Positions 26,405-34,955 of a stretch of 64,000 nt of DNA are shown here, piece by piece; the first letter of the stretch is position 1, and each line of letters opens with the position of its first letter. The stretch is from Erythrobacter sanguineus (GTDB lineage: Bacteria > Pseudomonadota > Alphaproteobacteria > Sphingomonadales > Sphingomonadaceae), in assembly GCF_900143235.1 (NCBI RefSeq), contig NZ_FRDF01000002.1, forward strand, positions 62,001 through 126,000. The letters are read 5' to 3'. The translations under genes and the position numbers were made by a program. The notes below the pieces were generated by a model. It saw only the letters and a program-made list of their open reading frames with translations. It was not told the origin of the DNA and ran no database searches.

Positions 26405-27752
26405 ACTGCCTGATCAGGTCATAAAGCGTCGGACGACTGATCCCGAGCAGCTTGGCAGTGCTCGAAATATTGCCTTCGCTGCGGGACAGCGCGTGGCGGA
26501 TCACCCGCCGGTCAGCCGCCTCGCGCGCGGCCTTGAGGTTGAGCACGTCGGCGCTCTCCTCCTCCCCTTCGCCGAAATCGAGATCATCGGCGCTCACCAG
26601 CTTGCCATCAGCCATGATCACTGCGCGCTTTATCCGGTTTTCCAGTTCGCGGACATTGCCGGGCCAATCATGCGCATCAATCGCGGCGAGCGCATCGGGG
26701 GCAAAGCCGGTGACAGCCGGATTCATCTCGGTGGAAAAGCGCTTGAGGAACACCTTGGCCAGCAGCACCGGATCACCGTGGCGTTCGGCAAGGCCGGGAA
26801 TGCGCACCACGATCTCGGCCAGGCGATAGAACAGGTCCTCGCGGAAGGTGCCTGCGCCGATCATGCTTTCGAGATCCTGATGGGTGGCGCACACGATCCG
26901 GGTGTTGACCGCAATCGCCTTGCGCCCGCCGATCCGCTCGATCGTGCGCTCCTGCAGAAAACGCAGCAGCTTGACCTGCAATGGCAGCGGAATATCGCCG
27001 ACTTCATCGAGAAACAGCGTGCCCCCGTCAGCGCTTTCGATCTTGCCCTCGGTGGTCTTGACCGCGCCGGTAAAGGCACCCTTTTCGTGCCCGAACAGCT
27101 CGCTTTCGAGCAGGTTTTCCGGGATCGCGGCGCAGTTGATCGCGATGAACGGCCCATCTGGCCGGTCACTGGCATCATGGAGGCCACGCGCGAGCAGTTC
27201 CTTGCCCGTCCCGCTGGCGCCAAGCAGCATGACTGAAACGCTGGTTTTGGCGACGCGTTCGATGGTGCGGGCAACCTTGACCATCTCGTGCGCGCCAGTG
27301 ATCAGCCGGCCAAGGACGGTCTTGTCGACGCTGGCGCTGGCCAGCAGGCGGCGGTTTTCCTGCTCGATCCGGTGCAGGTTGAACGCCCGCCGCACGATCA
27401 GGCCAAGCGCATCAATATCGAGCGGTTTCTGATAGAAATCATAGGCCCCGCGCGCGATTGCCTGCAACGTGCTTTCGCGGGCTCCGTGGCCGCTGGCGAC
27501 GATCACCTTGGTATCGGGCTTCAGCGCCATGATCGCATCGAGCACGGCAAAGCCTTCGCTGGTACCGTCCGGATCGGGCGGCAACCCGAGGTCAAGCGTG
27601 ACCACCGCAGGCATCTCGGAGCGCAGCGCGGTCAATGCGCTGTCGCGATCCCCGGCGATGATCACATCGAAATCATCATAGGACCATTTGAGCTGGGCCT
27701 GCAGACCCGGATCATCCTCGATCACGAGCAATGGGGGCTTTCTTTCAGCCAT
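26388..27752 (-). CDS. prsR: PEP-CTERM-box response regulator PrsR (sigma-54 activator)
   Basis: The protein has 454 residues. A receiver domain carries Asp54 (VTLDLGLPP). A sigma-54 AAA+ domain has Walker A GASGTGKE, the sigma-54-contacting GAFTGA and Walker B GGTLFLDEVGDI. A Fis-type helix-turn-helix ends the protein (ISSTAKLLGISRPTLYDLIR). PrsR activates sigma-54 promoters of PEP-CTERM and exopolysaccharide genes in response to PrsK. The ATG overlaps the prsK stop by one base. Confidence 0.9.
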   Translation of the reverse strand: MAERKPPLLVIEDDPGLQAQLKWSYDDFDVIIAGDRDSALTALRSEMPAVVTLDLGLPPDPDGTSEGFAVLDAIMALKPDTKVIVASGHGARESTLQAIARGAYDFYQKPLDIDALGLIVRRAFNLHRIEQENRRLLASASVDKTVLGRLITGAHEMVKVARTIERVAKTSVSVMLLGASGTGKELLARGLHDASDRPDGPFIAINCAAIPENLLESELFGHEKGAFTGAVKTTEGKIESADGGTLFLDEVGDIPLPLQVKLLRFLQERTIERIGGRKAIAVNTRIVCATHQDLESMIGAGTFREDLFYRLAEIVVRIPGLAERHGDPVLLAKVFLKRFSTEMNPAVTGFAPDALAAIDAHDWPGNVRELENRIKRAVIMADGKLVSADDLDFGEGEEESADVLNLKAAREAADRRVIRHALSRSEGNISSTAKLLGISRPTLYDLIRQYDLQT

Positions 27753-29881
27753 TACGCGACTTCCCCGTATGGTATTTCATCCGTTCCGTCCTGCCCGCCG
27801 AGCAGCCGGGCCGCCTCGGCCAGCGGCAGCATCACGGAAAAACGTGTGCCGAGCCCCGCGCGGGATTCCACCCCGATCCGCCCGCCCATGCCCTTGACCA
27901 GCTCGCGCGCTTCGAAGGCACCAATACCAAAACCGCCCGACTTGGACGAAACGAAGGGCTTGAACAGGCCGGTCCGGACGAATTCCGGGCTCATGCCCTC
28001 GCCGGAATCGATCACTTCGATCGTGCCATAAAGGCCATCGGCGGTCACGTTGAGGGACACCGGCATCGCGTTGGCGCTGGCATCGATCGCGTTCTGGACC
28101 AGATGCACCAGCGCCTTTTCGAGTGCTTCGCGATTGCCCATCACCCGGACGCTCGCCTCGCGGGTCAGGGCCACGGGATGGACCGCGCGGAATTGTTCGG
28201 CGATGCCGCGCGCAAGCTGCGCCAGATCGATCGGTTTCAGATCATGGACCTGACCCTGGCCATAACGCCCCAGTTTTGCGAGCAGGGCCGAAAGCTTTTC
28301 GGCAGAATTGCGCAAGGTCACCAGCATATCGGCACGAAAAGCAGGATTATCGGCGTGCTTTTCGGCATTGGCGGCAAGCAGCGAAAGCTGGCTGGCGAGA
28401 TTTTTGATGTCGTGCATCACAAACGCCATGCGGCGGTTGAATTCATCAAACCGGCTTGCATCCATCAACGCCTGCTGGCCGGCCTGCTCGGACAGATAGC
28501 TGGCGAGCTGCTGCCCGGCGACCTTGAGAAGATCGAAATCCTCCCAGTCCAGCCGCCGCTCGATCCGCGGCCGGGCCAGCACGATTGCCCCGACCAGACG
28601 ATCAAAATGGATGAGCGGCACAACCGCCCAGGCATCTTCTGCCTCGGTCAGCCAGTCCGGCACGAGCGCAAGCTCGCCGTGATGATCCATTCCCGCGCGC
28701 GCTTCATCCAGCGCCAGTACCAGATTATGCTGTTCGATCAGGCCGGTCAGGCGGTAATCCGCCGCCAGCGCGGGAACGGCAAGGGTCGACCAGTTCCAGC
28801 GCGCCAGCAGTTCGAATCGCGCCTGTTCATCAGGCACCAGCAGCAGGCCCGCCGGACTTTCGGTTATATCGGCCAGGGCCTTGATCGCGCGTTCCTCCAG
28901 ACTGGCACTGCCCGCCCCGCTGCGACCGATCGTGCGGGTGAAGCGCAGCCATTCCTCGCGGTAGTCATAGCGGTGCTGAAAAAGGTGCTTGGTCGCCGTG
29001 ACGCGCAGCCAGCCGCGCAATCGCGGTGACGGAACCGCAAGTGCGACAGCAACAACCGCGAGCAGCACGAACACAAGCTGGCTGGTGCGGGCGATATCGC
29101 CACCGATCAGGGCGAGCGACTTGGCCGCCAGCACCATCAGCACCAGATAGCTGCCGATCAGCAGCAGCGAGAGCGTGCGGAAGGTCACCGCGCGCGACGG
29201 GCTGAATTGCACCCGCGGCCCGACCGGGTTCGTGCCAAGCGCAAACAGCGCCGACATGACACCGGCAAACAGGCCGCGCAGACCGGTCAGAAACGCCGGG
29301 TCATCGCCGCCAAGGTAGGCAATCGTGCCCAGGTTGAGGTCATAGGCAAATATTCCTGCCAGTCCGATCACGCTCCAGCGCAGCAAGGTGCGCGATCCGC
29401 CCGAAGCCCCGGCATAGAGATTGTGCAGCATCATCAGCGCGCCGATGGCCACCAGCATGTCGATCAATGCGCGGACTTCGAATATCAGTTGCTCGGCACC
29501 GCCAAGGCCTGCCGCGCGCCACTGGAACAGCACCACCACAAGCTGGTAAAGTTCGACCAGCACCAGGGCGAAGATCACGGGACGGATCGGCTTGAGGCTT
29601 GCCGCCCGGCCATCAGCGGAAAACAGCCGGAAGATCGCCGCGATCAGGCAAAGGTTGCGGGCGACCACCGCGAGCGCGCTGGCAAGGTGATGAGGCCCGA
29701 GCGCGAACGAGAGCATACACCACAGCGCACTGAAAGCGGCAGCGGCGAACAGCGGCCAGCGATCGGGCCGCGCCGATGCCCCGCTACGCCAGATCCACGC
29801 CGCCGCCCCTGCACTCAGCAAGGCGCCAACCAGCCACGCAAGGCTGGCTGCCAGCGGCATTCCGTTCCACAAGCCGATCAC
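27752..29881 (-). CDS. prsK: XrtA/PEP-CTERM system histidine kinase PrsK
   Basis: The protein has about 709 residues from the GTG at 29881. That start overlaps the epsB2 stop as GTGA and is preferred to the GTG at 29899. Eight to ten N-terminal membrane helices span about residues 5-290. A GAF domain follows (ALADITESPAGLLLVPDE onward), then a kinase domain with H box FVMHDIKNLASQL, N box HLVQNAIDA and G boxes DSGEGM and GFGIGAF. This layout is that of PrsK, which phosphorylates PrsR. The gene is sandwiched between epsB2 and prsR in one operon. Confidence 0.9.
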   Translation of the reverse strand: MIGLWNGMPLAASLAWLVGALLSAGAAAWIWRSGASARPDRWPLFAAAAFSALWCMLSFALGPHHLASALAVVARNLCLIAAIFRLFSADGRAASLKPIRPVIFALVLVELYQLVVVLFQWRAAGLGGAEQLIFEVRALIDMLVAIGALMMLHNLYAGASGGSRTLLRWSVIGLAGIFAYDLNLGTIAYLGGDDPAFLTGLRGLFAGVMSALFALGTNPVGPRVQFSPSRAVTFRTLSLLLIGSYLVLMVLAAKSLALIGGDIARTSQLVFVLLAVVAVALAVPSPRLRGWLRVTATKHLFQHRYDYREEWLRFTRTIGRSGAGSASLEERAIKALADITESPAGLLLVPDEQARFELLARWNWSTLAVPALAADYRLTGLIEQHNLVLALDEARAGMDHHGELALVPDWLTEAEDAWAVVPLIHFDRLVGAIVLARPRIERRLDWEDFDLLKVAGQQLASYLSEQAGQQALMDASRFDEFNRRMAFVMHDIKNLASQLSLLAANAEKHADNPAFRADMLVTLRNSAEKLSALLAKLGRYGQGQVHDLKPIDLAQLARGIAEQFRAVHPVALTREASVRVMGNREALEKALVHLVQNAIDASANAMPVSLNVTADGLYGTIEVIDSGEGMSPEFVRTGLFKPFVSSKSGGFGIGAFEARELVKGMGGRIGVESRAGLGTRFSVMLPLAEAARLLGGQDGTDEIPYGEVA

Positions 29882-31263
29882 CGCGCACCCTCGGGCCACA
29901 GGATCACCCGCACCGTCTGGAGCAGGATCACGAGATCGAGGAAAGGCGTGTAATTCTTGGCGTAATAAAGATCATATTCGAGCTTGCGCCGACTATCCTC
30001 GACCGACGCGCCATAGGGGTAGTTGATCTGCGCCCAGCCGGTGATGCCCGGCTTGACCATGTGACGCTCGCCGTAGAACGGGATCTCCTCTTCCAGGCTC
30101 TCGACAAAAGACGGCACTTCGGGACGCGGGCCGACGAAGCTCATGTTCCCCTTCAGCACGCTCCACGTCTGCGGCAGTTCGTCGATGCGCAACTTGCGGA
30201 TCACACGGCCCATGCGGGTTACGCGCGGATCGTTTTCCTCGGCCCATTTGGCCCCGTCCTTTTCGGCATCGGTCCGCATCGAGCGCAGCTTCACCAGCGT
30301 GAACGGCTCGCCATAAAGGCCCACGCGCTGCTGGCGGAAAAAGGCCGGGCCCTTGCTGTCGAGCTTTACCAGCAAGGCAAACAGCGCAATGACCGGCAAG
30401 GTCAGCGCCAGCAGTGCCATGCTCGCGACAATATCGAAGATACGCTTGACCGCGCTGGAGAACATCCGTCCGCTGGAAAACCCGTCGGAAAAAATCAGCC
30501 AGCTGGGAATGATCGTGTCGAGATCGACCCGGCCCGTCTCGCGCTCGATGAAGCTGGAGAAATCATTGACGTGAACGCCCTTGGTCTTGATCCGGAGCAG
30601 GTCCTTGAGCGGCAGGGAGTTGCGACGTTCCTGCAAGGCCAGCACCACTTCGGACACGCCGAGGTTTTCCACAAAGCGACCGAGATCGTGGATTGCCCCA
30701 CGCGGGATTGCCTCCTCAACCACGCGCTGATCGTCGCTCATGGCGATATAGGAGACGATGGCGAACCCGGTTTCGGGCTTCTCGCCAAGCTGGCGCAGGC
30801 GCTGCGCCCGGTCACCTGCGCCCAGCACCATGACCCGTCGGCGGAAAGCCGAAGACCCAAGGAAACTGGTCAGCAACAAGCGGTCTGCAATCAGGACCAG
30901 AATCGCCAGCCCCATGGTATAGAGCAAGGTCGAGCGCCAGAAGAAGTCGCTGGGAAAGACAAAGTCGATCACCGCCAGCGCGATGATGCCAAGGCTGATC
31001 GCCACCAGCACCCGCGCCCCGGCAAAACGCAAGGATCGCAAGGCATTGGGACCGTAGACCCCAACCGCAATCATCGCCAGCCAGATGACCATCGCAGTGC
31101 CAGCAAGCGGCAGCCAGCGCGTCGCAAAGCCTTGCAGTTCCATGCCGATCTGGCCTGCGCGCAAATGCCACGCCAGCTCGCTTGCCAGCACGATCAAGCC
31201 CAGATCGAGCAGGCCGAGCAGCAGCACTGCGTGAGGGATATAGTGCTTGAACAAGCGGATCAT
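29878..31263 (-). CDS. XrtA/PEP-CTERM system sugar transferase (EpsB2 type)
   Basis: The protein has 461 residues. It has four N-terminal membrane helices, then a nucleotide-binding-like fold (VMVLGAGDRAQRLRQLGE, GFAIVSYIA). A further membrane helix and the bacterial sugar transferase domain (KRIFDIVASMALLALTLP, FFRQQRVG, LRSMRTDAEKDG, RKLRIDELPQ, PEVPSFVESLE) complete it. It should transfer the first sugar phosphate to undecaprenyl phosphate for exopolysaccharide assembly. It matches the TIGR03013 type by length and context. It heads the epsB2-prsK-prsR-prsT operon. Confidence 0.9.
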   Translation of the reverse strand: MIRLFKHYIPHAVLLLGLLDLGLIVLASELAWHLRAGQIGMELQGFATRWLPLAGTAMVIWLAMIAVGVYGPNALRSLRFAGARVLVAISLGIIALAVIDFVFPSDFFWRSTLLYTMGLAILVLIADRLLLTSFLGSSAFRRRVMVLGAGDRAQRLRQLGEKPETGFAIVSYIAMSDDQRVVEEAIPRGAIHDLGRFVENLGVSEVVLALQERRNSLPLKDLLRIKTKGVHVNDFSSFIERETGRVDLDTIIPSWLIFSDGFSSGRMFSSAVKRIFDIVASMALLALTLPVIALFALLVKLDSKGPAFFRQQRVGLYGEPFTLVKLRSMRTDAEKDGAKWAEENDPRVTRMGRVIRKLRIDELPQTWSVLKGNMSFVGPRPEVPSFVESLEEEIPFYGERHMVKPGITGWAQINYPYGASVEDSRRKLEYDLYYAKNYTPFLDLVILLQTVRVILWPEGAR

Positions 31264-31318
31264 TGCTTAGCCGGGCCTCTGGTGCATGCGAGGCTTGGGT
31301 CTAGCGATGAGACCTTAA

Positions 31319-31337
31319 GTGTCGGTAAACTTTACAC
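31319..31337. promoter_or_regulatory. AT-rich palindrome upstream of the epsB2-prsKRT operon
   Basis: GTGTCGGTAAACTTTACAC contains a perfect GTAAA-C-TTTAC palindrome and outer GTGT/ACAC ends. It lies 56 bp upstream of the epsB2 ATG, a plausible activator site for PrsR or another regulator. I could not identify a convincing sigma-54 -24/-12 element next to it. Confidence 0.4.
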
Positions 31338-31388
31338 CGCCCTTCAGCAAAGCTTTTCTGCGGGCTGCAAAGGCTAATGCGCCATGCT

Positions 31389-32738
31389 CTAGCCCGGCCG
31401 GGGACGGGGCAGCGCACCGGCCATCCGGGCGGGAGCCGGGGTCATACATTCTGCCCGCCCGCAACGCAGGCACGGCGTGCCAAGCGGCACCGCATCGGCC
31501 GGATCCAGCGATACCCCGCGGGCATAGGCAAGTTCCCCGGCAAAGCGCGCCTCGATCCCCAGCACCACCGCGCGCCGCGCCGCGCACATTACCCCGTCGC
31601 CGTCCACCGTGCGGGTGATGGTGAACCAGTGACGCGGGCTGGCCTCACCTTCGGCAAAGGTAACGGCCTGGGTCAGCACGGTGCCGGGCCGCTCGAACGC
31701 GGCATAGGGGATCCACGCCGGCCAGCGTGCGCCTTCAAGCGGATAGAGCGCGCCTGCCCCTCCTGCCGTAAAGCCCGCCAACCGTCCCGCGCGGTCAATG
31801 GTCGCCATGAAGAACGGCAGGCCGCGCTCTCCGACCCGGCCGAGTGTGGTAAGCCGCTGGGCGGCCTGATCGAAGCTGACGGCAAACCGGCGCTGCAACA
31901 CCGCCAGATCATAACCGGTTTGCTCGCACGCCCGCAGAAAGCGGCGGTAGGGCAGCAGAAGCGCGCCCGCGAGGTAATCGGTGACATGTTCGCGCAAGAT
32001 GCTCTTCGCTTCGCCCGAAGGCAGATTGGCGCCTGCCACCAGCGTTTCGATCGCCTCACGCATTTCCAGCGCGCCGACCTGCCGGGCGATCTGGAACCGC
32101 CGCGCCGCGCCGGGCAACATTTCGGAAAGTTGCAGCTGCCGGGCGTGGAGATCAAGCCGGTGGACCTGCCCCGGCATCACCTCCGCCGGCAGGATGCGCA
32201 CGGTCATACGGTGCTTTTCACGCAGACGTTCGCCCAGCGCCGCGCTGATCTCCCCGCGCGACAGGCGCAATTCATCGGCCAGATCCTCGGCCGCGTGATC
32301 AAGATCGGCGAAGTGGTTCTGCCAGCGTTCGATCGCCCGGCGCGCGGCGGCAGCGGCGTCGTCACCACCGGCATGCCCACTGCCCGCCTGATCATACAGC
32401 CGGGCAAAGGCGGCGGCGACCTGCGGCGCGGCAGCAAGGAATTCCTGCACTTCCTCGCGGTCGATGCCAAGATCGGCAAAGCGCCTGTCGGCCATGCGCC
32501 GCACCAGCCCGTCCAGCCCCCCGATCGCCTCGTCCTCACGCAAGGAGCGCGGATCGAAATCGAAACGTTCGATCACCTGCACCAGCACGCGTGCGGAAAG
32601 CGGCCGCTGGTTGCGTTCGATGAGGTTGAGATAGGACGGCGAGATGCCCAGCATCGCTGCCATGGCGGCCTGGGTCAGCCCTTCGCGCTTGCGCAAGCGG
32701 CGCAGCGCGGGTCCGGCGAGGAGATTGGTGTCTGCCAT
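31389..32738 (-). CDS. ScfR/RamB-type short-chain fatty acyl transcriptional regulator
   Basis: The protein has 449 residues. The N-terminal HTH_3 domain reads LRKREGLTQAAMAAMLGISPSYLNLIERNQRPLS. An ImmA/IrrE-like central region follows, with EHVTDYLAGALLLPYRRFLRACEQTGYD (a degenerate metalloprotease motif without HExxH). The C-terminal DUF2083 region ends in a Cys-rich CLRCGRAEC. This is the family of RamB, ScfR and PrpC-type regulators of acetate, propionate and glyoxylate genes. It is divergent from isocitrate lyase, whose gene it very likely controls. Confidence 0.88.
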   Translation of the reverse strand: MADTNLLAGPALRRLRKREGLTQAAMAAMLGISPSYLNLIERNQRPLSARVLVQVIERFDFDPRSLREDEAIGGLDGLVRRMADRRFADLGIDREEVQEFLAAAPQVAAAFARLYDQAGSGHAGGDDAAAAARRAIERWQNHFADLDHAAEDLADELRLSRGEISAALGERLREKHRMTVRILPAEVMPGQVHRLDLHARQLQLSEMLPGAARRFQIARQVGALEMREAIETLVAGANLPSGEAKSILREHVTDYLAGALLLPYRRFLRACEQTGYDLAVLQRRFAVSFDQAAQRLTTLGRVGERGLPFFMATIDRAGRLAGFTAGGAGALYPLEGARWPAWIPYAAFERPGTVLTQAVTFAEGEASPRHWFTITRTVDGDGVMCAARRAVVLGIEARFAGELAYARGVSLDPADAVPLGTPCLRCGRAECMTPAPARMAGALPRPRPG

Positions 32739-32742
32739 GGTT

Positions 32743-32753
32743 TTTTGTAAATT
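32743..32753. promoter_or_regulatory. Candidate RamB/ScfR operator
   Basis: TTTTGTAAATT (reverse complement AATTTACAAAA) closely resembles the AATTTGCAAA-type site of RamB regulators. It sits 5 bp upstream of the regulator's own ATG in the divergent region. A second TTGTAAGTTTT-like stretch is at 32809-32819. Recognition is inferred from resemblance only. Confidence 0.45.
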
Positions 32754-32785
32754 ACTTTACTGATTGACACAAGTTTTCGGGTGAA

Positions 32786-32801
32786 TGTCGCTATAGCGAC
32801 A
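32786..32801. promoter_or_regulatory. 16-bp perfect palindrome in the aceA/regulator divergent region
   Basis: TGTCGCTATAGCGACA is a perfect palindrome in the 180-bp space between the regulator and aceA starts. It lies between the two TTGTAA-like stretches, where an operator or promoter would be expected. The binding protein is unknown. Confidence 0.5.
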
Positions 32802-32918
32802 AGATTTCTTGTAAGTTTTCCTGTCATGCTGCGCCGCAACACGCCAAGGCCTGCTTATCCGATGGCGCGCGCCTTTGAAACGGCGCGCCTTACTCCCCAG
32901 GACGGACAGGAGAAGCAC

Positions 32919-34517
32919 ATGACCTACCAGAACACCATCACCCGGATGCGCGAAGTGGTTGCCGCAGGCGGCCCAAGCTGGGCCGCAATCGACCCCGAGA
33001 ACGCTGCCCGCATGGTGATCCAGAACCGTTTCGCCACCGGCCTCGACATTGCCAAGTACACCGCCCAGATCATGCGCGCCGACATGGCCGCCTATGATGC
33101 CAACCCGGCGCAGTACACCCAGTCGCTGGGCTGCTGGCACGGCTTCATCGCGCAGCAGAAGCTGATCGCGATCAAGAAGCATTTCGGCACCACCAAACAA
33201 CGCTACCTCTACCTTTCGGGCTGGATGGTCGCCGCGCTGCGCAGCGAATTCGGTCCTCTGCCCGATCAGTCGATGCACGAGAAAACCTCGGTGCCTGCGC
33301 TGATCGCGGAACTCTATACCTTCCTCAAGCAGGCCGACGCCCGCGAACTGGGCGGCATGTTCCGCGCGCTCGACAAGGCCCGCGAAGCCGGTGACGCGGT
33401 TGAGGCCAAGCGGCTTGAGAACGCCATCGACAATTACGAAACCCACGTCGTGCCGATCATCGCCGATATCGACGCCGGTTTCGGCAATGCCGAGGCGACC
33501 TACCTCCTCGCCAAGAAGATGATCGAAGCGGGCGCCTGTGCGCTGCAGATCGAAAATCAGGTGTCGGACGAAAAGCAGTGCGGCCATCAGGACGGCAAGG
33601 TCACCGTCCCGCACGAGGATTTTCTCCAGAAGATCCGCGCCTGCCGTCACGCCTTCCTCGAAATGGGCGTGGAAGACGGGATCATTGTCGCCCGCACCGA
33701 TTCGCTCGGGGCCGGCCTGACCAAGCAGATCGCTTTCTCCAAGGAGCCGGGCGATCTGGGTGATCAGTACAACAGCTTCCTCGATTGTGATGAAGTCGAT
33801 CCGGCCAACATCACCAATGGCCAGGTCTTCATCAGCCGCGATGGCAAGCTGCTCGCGCCCAAGCGCCTGCCGTCGAACCTCTATCAGTTCCGCGCCGGGA
33901 CGGGCGTTGACCGTGTGGTGCTGGACTGCATCACCAGCCTCCAGAACGGCGCCGATCTGCTGTGGATCGAGACCGAAAAGCCGCATGTCGAACAGATCGC
34001 CAGCATGGTCGATCGCATCCGCGAAGTCGTGCCCAACGCGAAGCTCGTCTACAACAACTCGCCCAGCTTCAACTGGACGTTGAGCTTCCGCCAGCAGATC
34101 TTCGATGCGTGGGCCGAAGCGGGCAAGGACGTGTCCGCCTACGAACGCGACCGGTTGATGAGCGTCGACTACGACGGCACCGATCTCGCCGCCGAAGCCG
34201 ACGAGAAGATCCGCACCTTCCAGCGCGATGGCGCGGCACGGGCGGGCATCTTCCACCACCTCATCACCCTCCCGACCTATCACACCGCAGCCCTCAGCAC
34301 CGACAACCTCGCCCGTGAATATTTCGGCGAGCAGGCGATGCTCGGCTATGTCAAGAACGTGCAGCGCGAGGAGATCCGTCAGGGGATCGCCTGTGTGAAG
34401 CACCAGAACATGGCCGGCAGCGACATCGGCGACGATCACAAGGAGTACTTCGCCGGTGAAGCTGCACTGAAGGCCGGCGGCGCGCACAACACGATGAATC
34501 AGTTTGAGGCTGCATAA
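32919..34517 (+). CDS. aceA: Isocitrate lyase
   Basis: The protein has 532 residues, the length of the longer bacterial isocitrate lyase subgroup. It cleaves isocitrate to glyoxylate and succinate in the glyoxylate shunt. The catalytic Cys near residue 221 lies in DEKQCGHQDGK; the usual KKCGH is EKQCGH here, as in this subgroup. VARTDSLGAGL and YNNSPSFNWT are further family motifs. The ATG at 32919 follows GGACAGGAG. Open frame upstream (32781) crosses the palindromic operator region and is not coding. Malate synthase is not in the window. Confidence 0.95.
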   Translation: MTYQNTITRMREVVAAGGPSWAAIDPENAARMVIQNRFATGLDIAKYTAQIMRADMAAYDANPAQYTQSLGCWHGFIAQQKLIAIKKHFGTTKQRYLYLSGWMVAALRSEFGPLPDQSMHEKTSVPALIAELYTFLKQADARELGGMFRALDKAREAGDAVEAKRLENAIDNYETHVVPIIADIDAGFGNAEATYLLAKKMIEAGACALQIENQVSDEKQCGHQDGKVTVPHEDFLQKIRACRHAFLEMGVEDGIIVARTDSLGAGLTKQIAFSKEPGDLGDQYNSFLDCDEVDPANITNGQVFISRDGKLLAPKRLPSNLYQFRAGTGVDRVVLDCITSLQNGADLLWIETEKPHVEQIASMVDRIREVVPNAKLVYNNSPSFNWTLSFRQQIFDAWAEAGKDVSAYERDRLMSVDYDGTDLAAEADEKIRTFQRDGAARAGIFHHLITLPTYHTAALSTDNLAREYFGEQAMLGYVKNVQREEIRQGIACVKHQNMAGSDIGDDHKEYFAGEAALKAGGAHNTMNQFEAA

Positions 34518-34568
34518 CCACAGCCTCACGGGAAACAGTTCGAAGCGGCATAACAGCTTGGGAGAGCT

Positions 34569-34597
34569 CCGGAGGGCTGCATTTTGTGGCCTTCCGG
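34569..34597 (+). terminator. Hairpin between aceA and the small downstream gene
   Basis: CCGGAGGGC pairs with GCCTTCCGG (one G-U) around an 11-nt loop, 52 bp after the aceA stop. No U-tract follows, so it may be a weak terminator or a processing and stability element that lowers expression of the next gene. Confidence 0.5.
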
Positions 34598-34649
34598 TTG
34601 CCCTCAAAGCCGCCTAAGGACTTCGGGTATTCACCCGAGGAGAGTGACG

Positions 34650-34835
34650 ATGAGCGATAGTGATACCCCCAAGACCGAACCTGCCCGCGCCCGCGCCCTG
34701 CTGTCGACCGCCGACATGAAGCTGCTGCGCCGCGCGCTGGAAAGCCATGCCCGCGCCACCGAAGACCGCGAGGAACTGGCCAAGATCAATGCCCTGCACC
34801 ACCGGCTCGGGACTTACGTGCCGGCATCGCAGTAA
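34650..34835 (+). CDS. Small conserved-looking hypothetical protein downstream of aceA
   Basis: The protein has 61 residues and is not recognised. It is charged and helical (LLSTADMKLLRRALESHARATEDREELAKINALHHRLGTYV), with no signal peptide or membrane segment. A strong CGAGGAGAG ribosome site lies 6 bp before the ATG, which supports a real gene. It follows aceA on the same strand after a hairpin. A regulatory or structural role linked to aceA is possible but unproven. Confidence 0.65.
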   Translation: MSDSDTPKTEPARARALLSTADMKLLRRALESHARATEDREELAKINALHHRLGTYVPASQ

Positions 34836-34867
34836 CCCCCTTTCACAGTTCTCCTGGGGAGGAGAAA

Positions 34868-34952
34868 CGGCCGTCGGAATGCTCCTTCACGGGGCGCTCC
34901 GGCGGCCGAATTTGTGTCATTGCGGCCCTACCGCTTCGCTACTTGAGGGCCG
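34868..34952. terminator. Two stem-loops in the convergent region
   Basis: The first (34868-34908) is an 18-bp imperfect inverted repeat with CGGCCG ends and a TTCAC loop, whose mismatches would be G-U pairs. The second (34923-34952) has CGGCCCT/AGGGCCG arms. They separate the small plus-strand gene from the convergent peptidase gene and probably act as terminators. Confidence 0.5.
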
Positions 34953-34955
34953 AAC

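Noticed and set aside
31264-31388. Sigma-54 promoter for the PrsR operon
   Set aside because: No TGGC-N7-TGC-like element with correct spacing could be found; only the palindrome was reported.
31377-32750. 457-codon plus-strand frame over the regulator gene
   Set aside because: It is antisense to a clear HTH regulator; the composition is typical of high-GC shadow frames.
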